Below are positions 61,459 to 64,000 of a stretch of DNA of 64,000 bases, piece by piece. The stretch is from assembly GCF_050113635.1 (NCBI RefSeq), contig NZ_JBNJLT010000001.1:992001-1056000 (forward strand), given 5' to 3'. A program made the position numbers and the translations under genes. A model generated the notes under the pieces. The model saw only the letters and a list, made by a program, of their open reading frames with translations, had not been told where the DNA came from and ran no database searches. How positions within the stretch are numbered: the first letter of the stretch is position 1; each line of letters starts with the position of its first letter. The stretch is from Marinimicrobium sp050113635. GTDB taxonomy: Bacteria; Pseudomonadota; Gammaproteobacteria; Pseudomonadales; Cellvibrionaceae.

Positions 61459-62790
61459 ATGAGCATCACACTAGGCGATAAAGAGTATTTCCCCGGGGTC
61501 GGCAAAATTCAGTATGAGGGCCCGGAGTCCGACAACCCCTTCTCATTCAAGTGGTACGACGAAAACAAAGTCGTCGCCGGCAAAACCATGAAGGAACACT
61601 TCAAGTTTGCCGTGTGTTACTGGCACACCTTCTGCGGTGCCGGCCATGACCCGTTTGGCCCTGGTCCCTTCCACTTCCCCTGGTCCGAAGGCAAGGATCA
61701 CGAAACCCGCAGCCGCATGAAGCTGGATGCCGCCTTTGAATTCATTACCAAGCTGGGTGTGCCCTACTTCTGTTTCCACGATGTAGACGTTATCGAAGAA
61801 GCCGACTCTCGCGCTGAAACCCAGGCTCGCCTGAAAAAGTGGGTCGAGTGGACCAAAGAGAAACAAAAAGAGTCGGGCGTAAAACTGTTGTGGGGCACCT
61901 CAAACGTGTTCAGCAACCCGCGCTTTATGAATGGCGCCTCCACCAACCCGGACTTCAACGTCGTGGCCTTTGCCGGTGCCCAGGTGAAAGACGCCATGGA
62001 CGCCACCATTGCACTCGGCGGTGAAAACTATGTGTTCTGGGGTGGCCGCGAAGGTTACATGAGCCTGTTGAACTCCGACATGGGCCGCGAGCAAGAACAC
62101 CTGGCCCGCTTCCTGACCATGGCTCGCGATTATGGTCGTGCGCAAGGCTTCAAAGGCAACTTCCTGATCGAACCGAAGCCCATGGAACCAACCAAGCACC
62201 AGTACGACTTTGACAGCGAAACCGTTATCGGCTTCCTGCGTCATCACGGTCTGGATAAAGATTTCAAACTGAACATTGAAACCAACCACGCCACTCTGGC
62301 CCAGCACACCATGGATCACGAGATGCAAGCGGCGGCCAACGCCGGTATGCTCGGCTCTATCGATGCGAACCGCGGTGATTACCAGAACTCCTGGGATACC
62401 GACCAGTTCCCGTACAACATCAACGAAACCGTTGAAATGTTGCTGGTTCTGCTGCGCCACGGCGGTTTCCAGGGCGGCGGTGTGAACTTCGATGCGAAGC
62501 GTCGTCGTAACTCTACCGACCTGAACGACACCTTCCACGGCCATATCGGCGGTATGGATGTGTTTGCGCGCTCGCTGTTGATCGCCGACGACATCATCCA
62601 GAAATCCCCGTTGGAAAAAATGCGGGCCGAGCGCTACGCTTCTTTCGACAGCGGTAAAGGTGCCGACTTCGAATCTGGCAAACTGACGCTGGAGCAACTG
62701 GCCGAGATCGGCAATGCTGGTGGCGAGCCGAAACAAATCAGTGGCCAGCAAGAGCTGTATGAAAACGTAATCAACCGCTACATCCGCTGA
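61459..62790 (+). CDS. xylA: Xylose isomerase
   Basis: A 443-residue class II isomerase converting D-xylose to D-xylulose. The catalytic His is in YFCFHDVDVI, and the metal/active-site regions NYVFWGGREGY and NFDAKRRRNSTDLNDTFHGH are intact, with the ETNHATLAQHTMDHE segment. The length matches E. coli XylA (440). AAAAAGG lies eight bases before the ATG. Confidence 0.97.
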   Translation: MSITLGDKEYFPGVGKIQYEGPESDNPFSFKWYDENKVVAGKTMKEHFKFAVCYWHTFCGAGHDPFGPGPFHFPWSEGKDHETRSRMKLDAAFEFITKLGVPYFCFHDVDVIEEADSRAETQARLKKWVEWTKEKQKESGVKLLWGTSNVFSNPRFMNGASTNPDFNVVAFAGAQVKDAMDATIALGGENYVFWGGREGYMSLLNSDMGREQEHLARFLTMARDYGRAQGFKGNFLIEPKPMEPTKHQYDFDSETVIGFLRHHGLDKDFKLNIETNHATLAQHTMDHEMQAAANAGMLGSIDANRGDYQNSWDTDQFPYNINETVEMLLVLLRHGGFQGGGVNFDAKRRRNSTDLNDTFHGHIGGMDVFARSLLIADDIIQKSPLEKMRAERYASFDSGKGADFESGKLTLEQLAEIGNAGGEPKQISGQQELYENVINRYIR

Positions 62791-62800
62791 TCGTGACCAA

Positions 62801-62839
62801 GAGGCCTGATAGAATGTGCGACGTAAACGCCCAGGCCTC
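62801..62839 (+). other. Hairpin after xylA
   Basis: GAGGCCT (62801-62807) pairs with AGGCCTC (62833-62839). It precedes the stronger GC-rich hairpin at 62852. Confidence 0.4.
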
Positions 62840-62851
62840 CTGATTACACCG

Positions 62852-62887
62852 AAACGGGGACGCTTCATTGGGAGCCGTCCCCGTTTT
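62852..62887 (+). terminator. Terminator-like hairpin between xylA and the symporter
   Basis: AAACGGGGACG (62852-62862) pairs with CGTCCCCGTTT (62876-62886), followed by a short T-run. The gap to the next gene is ~60 bp. Confidence 0.75.
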
Positions 62888-62946
62888 ACTATTCATCTGA
62901 CGGCAAGCGCGTTAACAACATAACAAACGGCAGAAGGGTATATTTC

Positions 62947-64000
62947 ATGGCGAGTTCTTCTTATCCGGAGAACGGCAGCACAGTGTTTATCGTGCTGATC
63001 AGTTGCGTGGCAACCATTGGCGGTTTCCTGTTCGGCTTCGACAGTGGCGTCATTAACGGCACCGTGGAGGGCTTGCAACTGGCGTTCAACTCCGACAGCG
63101 CCGGCACCGGTTTCAGTGTGTCCTCCATGTTGCTCGGTTGCGCCGTTGGCGCCCTTTTTGCTGGCCGACTCGCCGACAAATACGGCCGTCGCTCTTTGCT
63201 GATTGTCGCGGCCGTGCTTTTTATTATCTCCGCCTGGGGGTCCGGTGTCGCCGGCACCACGCTGGAGTTTGTGATCTATCGCATTCTCGGCGGCCTGGCC
63301 GTTGGCGCCGCCAGCGTCATGGCACCGGCCTACATCAGTGAGGTGGCTCCGGCGCGCTATCGTGGCATGCTTACCTCTATCCAACAGATTGCGATTATCT
63401 CCGGTCTCACGGCGGCGTTTTTAAGCAACTATCTGTTGGCCGATGTGGCGGGGGGCTCCACGCGCGAACTCTGGTGGGGCTATGAAACCTGGCGCTGGAT
63501 GTTCTGGATGGAACTGCTCCCCGCCACTGTTTTTCTGGTGGCGCTGCTGGCAATTCCCGAAAGCCCACGCTTTTTGGTCGCCTCCGGTAAAACCGAAAAA
63601 GCCAGTGGCGTTCTCGCGCGGCTGTATGGACATGCCACAGCCGACATTAAACAACGCGAGATTGGTGACTCACTGGCCGAGGATCACCAACCGCGCTTTC
63701 GCGATCTTCTGGTGCCCAGCACTCGCAAGGTTCGTCCTATCGTCTGGGTGGGTATCGGCCTTGCCGTGCTGCAGCAACTGGTGGGTATCAATGTGGTGTT
63801 CTACTACGGTGCCGTGTTGTGGCAAGCAGCGGGTTTTTCCGAAAGCGATGCGTTGGCCATCAATGTCATTTCCGGCAGTATCAGCATTGCCGCCTGCCTG
63901 ATCACCTTTTTCTTTGTCGATAAGATCGGGCGCAAACCGCTGCTGTGGTTTGGTTCTGCCGGTATGGCCGTCACGCTGGGGCTGGTGGCCTTTGCGTTCG
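62947..64000 (+). CDS. xylE: Sugar/H+ symporter of the MFS (XylE type), 3' end missing
   Basis: The first ~351 residues of a sugar porter; the frame runs off the right edge. Twelve-helix MFS features appear in order: GGFLFGFDSGVINGTVEGL at the start, RLADKYGRRSLL, PESPRFLVASG, and QQLVGINVVFYYGAVLW in helix 7, followed by DKIGRKPLL. The xyl context suggests D-xylose uptake; other pentoses or glucose remain possible. The ATG has AGAAGGG about nine bases upstream. Confidence 0.92.
   Translation, partial: MASSSYPENGSTVFIVLISCVATIGGFLFGFDSGVINGTVEGLQLAFNSDSAGTGFSVSSMLLGCAVGALFAGRLADKYGRRSLLIVAAVLFIISAWGSGVAGTTLEFVIYRILGGLAVGAASVMAPAYISEVAPARYRGMLTSIQQIAIISGLTAAFLSNYLLADVAGGSTRELWWGYETWRWMFWMELLPATVFLVALLAIPESPRFLVASGKTEKASGVLARLYGHATADIKQREIGDSLAEDHQPRFRDLLVPSTRKVRPIVWVGIGLAVLQQLVGINVVFYYGAVLWQAAGFSESDALAINVISGSISIAACLITFFFVDKIGRKPLLWFGSAGMAVTLGLVAFAF

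Noticed and set aside
1..64000. CRISPR arrays, insertion sequences, prophage or integron features
   Set aside because: No spaced direct repeats, transposases, integrases or att-like repeats were seen; both ends of the window are in ordinary genes.

Overview
The window is ordinary chromosomal DNA of a Gram-negative gammaproteobacterium, densely coded on both strands. I infer a marine or soil polysaccharide degrader close to Cellvibrionales (Cellvibrio, Saccharophagus, Marinimicrobium-like). The reasons are a complete type II secretion operon, a large TonB receptor linked to flavin-dependent halogenases and a SapC-like protein, a bacterial-type xylose operon under a LacI-family regulator, and Pseudomonas-like gene order in two housekeeping blocks. 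The first block is trmB / rpoH / ftsXEY / rsmD / coaD / mutM. The second is ppk / ppx / ABC-F / AlgP-like / FKBP / rsd / dsbB. I saw no insertion sequence, prophage, CRISPR array, rRNA or tRNA.

Layout. 1-919: end of a YejF-type peptide ABC ATPase. 1026-4406: CPXCG protein, NfeD/slipin membrane pair, TlpA thioredoxin, small PLDc_N protein. 4448-16180 (minus): gspCDEFGHIJKLMN in the canonical order, with a 16-bp tandem repeat in the only wide gap of its distal half (gspK-gspL). 16484-25484: trmB, DUF423, rpoH, ftsX-ftsE-ftsY, rsmD, coaD, an EamA exporter, a hypothetical gene, a candidate structured small RNA with its own promoter and terminator (about 24153-24344, minus), a small XRE regulator, and mutM. 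25661-32456: YdeP-type molybdopterin oxidoreductase, a chemoreceptor behind an FNR-like box, a Fur-box-preceded membrane pair (PepSY), a DUF4156 lipoprotein and a hypothetical exported protein.

32457-44956 is the most unusual part. It holds a TonB receptor with a surface-signalling (STN) domain and a second, internal signal peptide and start site; a tryptophan-halogenase-like flavoprotein, a SapC-like protein and a second halogenase-like flavoprotein in convergent orientation; then a minus-strand run of five genes (ECF sigma factor, FecR-type anti-sigma, a TIM-barrel lipoprotein, a GMC oxidoreductase, and a Tat-exported gluconate-2-dehydrogenase subunit-3 protein) closed by a strong terminator. 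I infer a surface-sensed uptake and periplasmic oxidation system for a glycoside, probably through a 3-keto-glycoside route.

45246-58328: polyphosphate kinase and exopolyphosphatase, an ABC-F protein, a TIGR02444 protein, a lysine-rich AlgP-like histone-like protein, an FKBP lipoprotein, a WD40-like lipoprotein, Rsd/AlgQ, DsbB, a FliL-like protein, gshA and a hypothetical protein. 58329-64000: a LacI-family regulator whose promoter is flanked by two identical inverted 18-bp operators 120 bp apart, then xylB, xylA and a truncated sugar/H+ symporter, with a terminator-like hairpin in each gap between the xyl genes.
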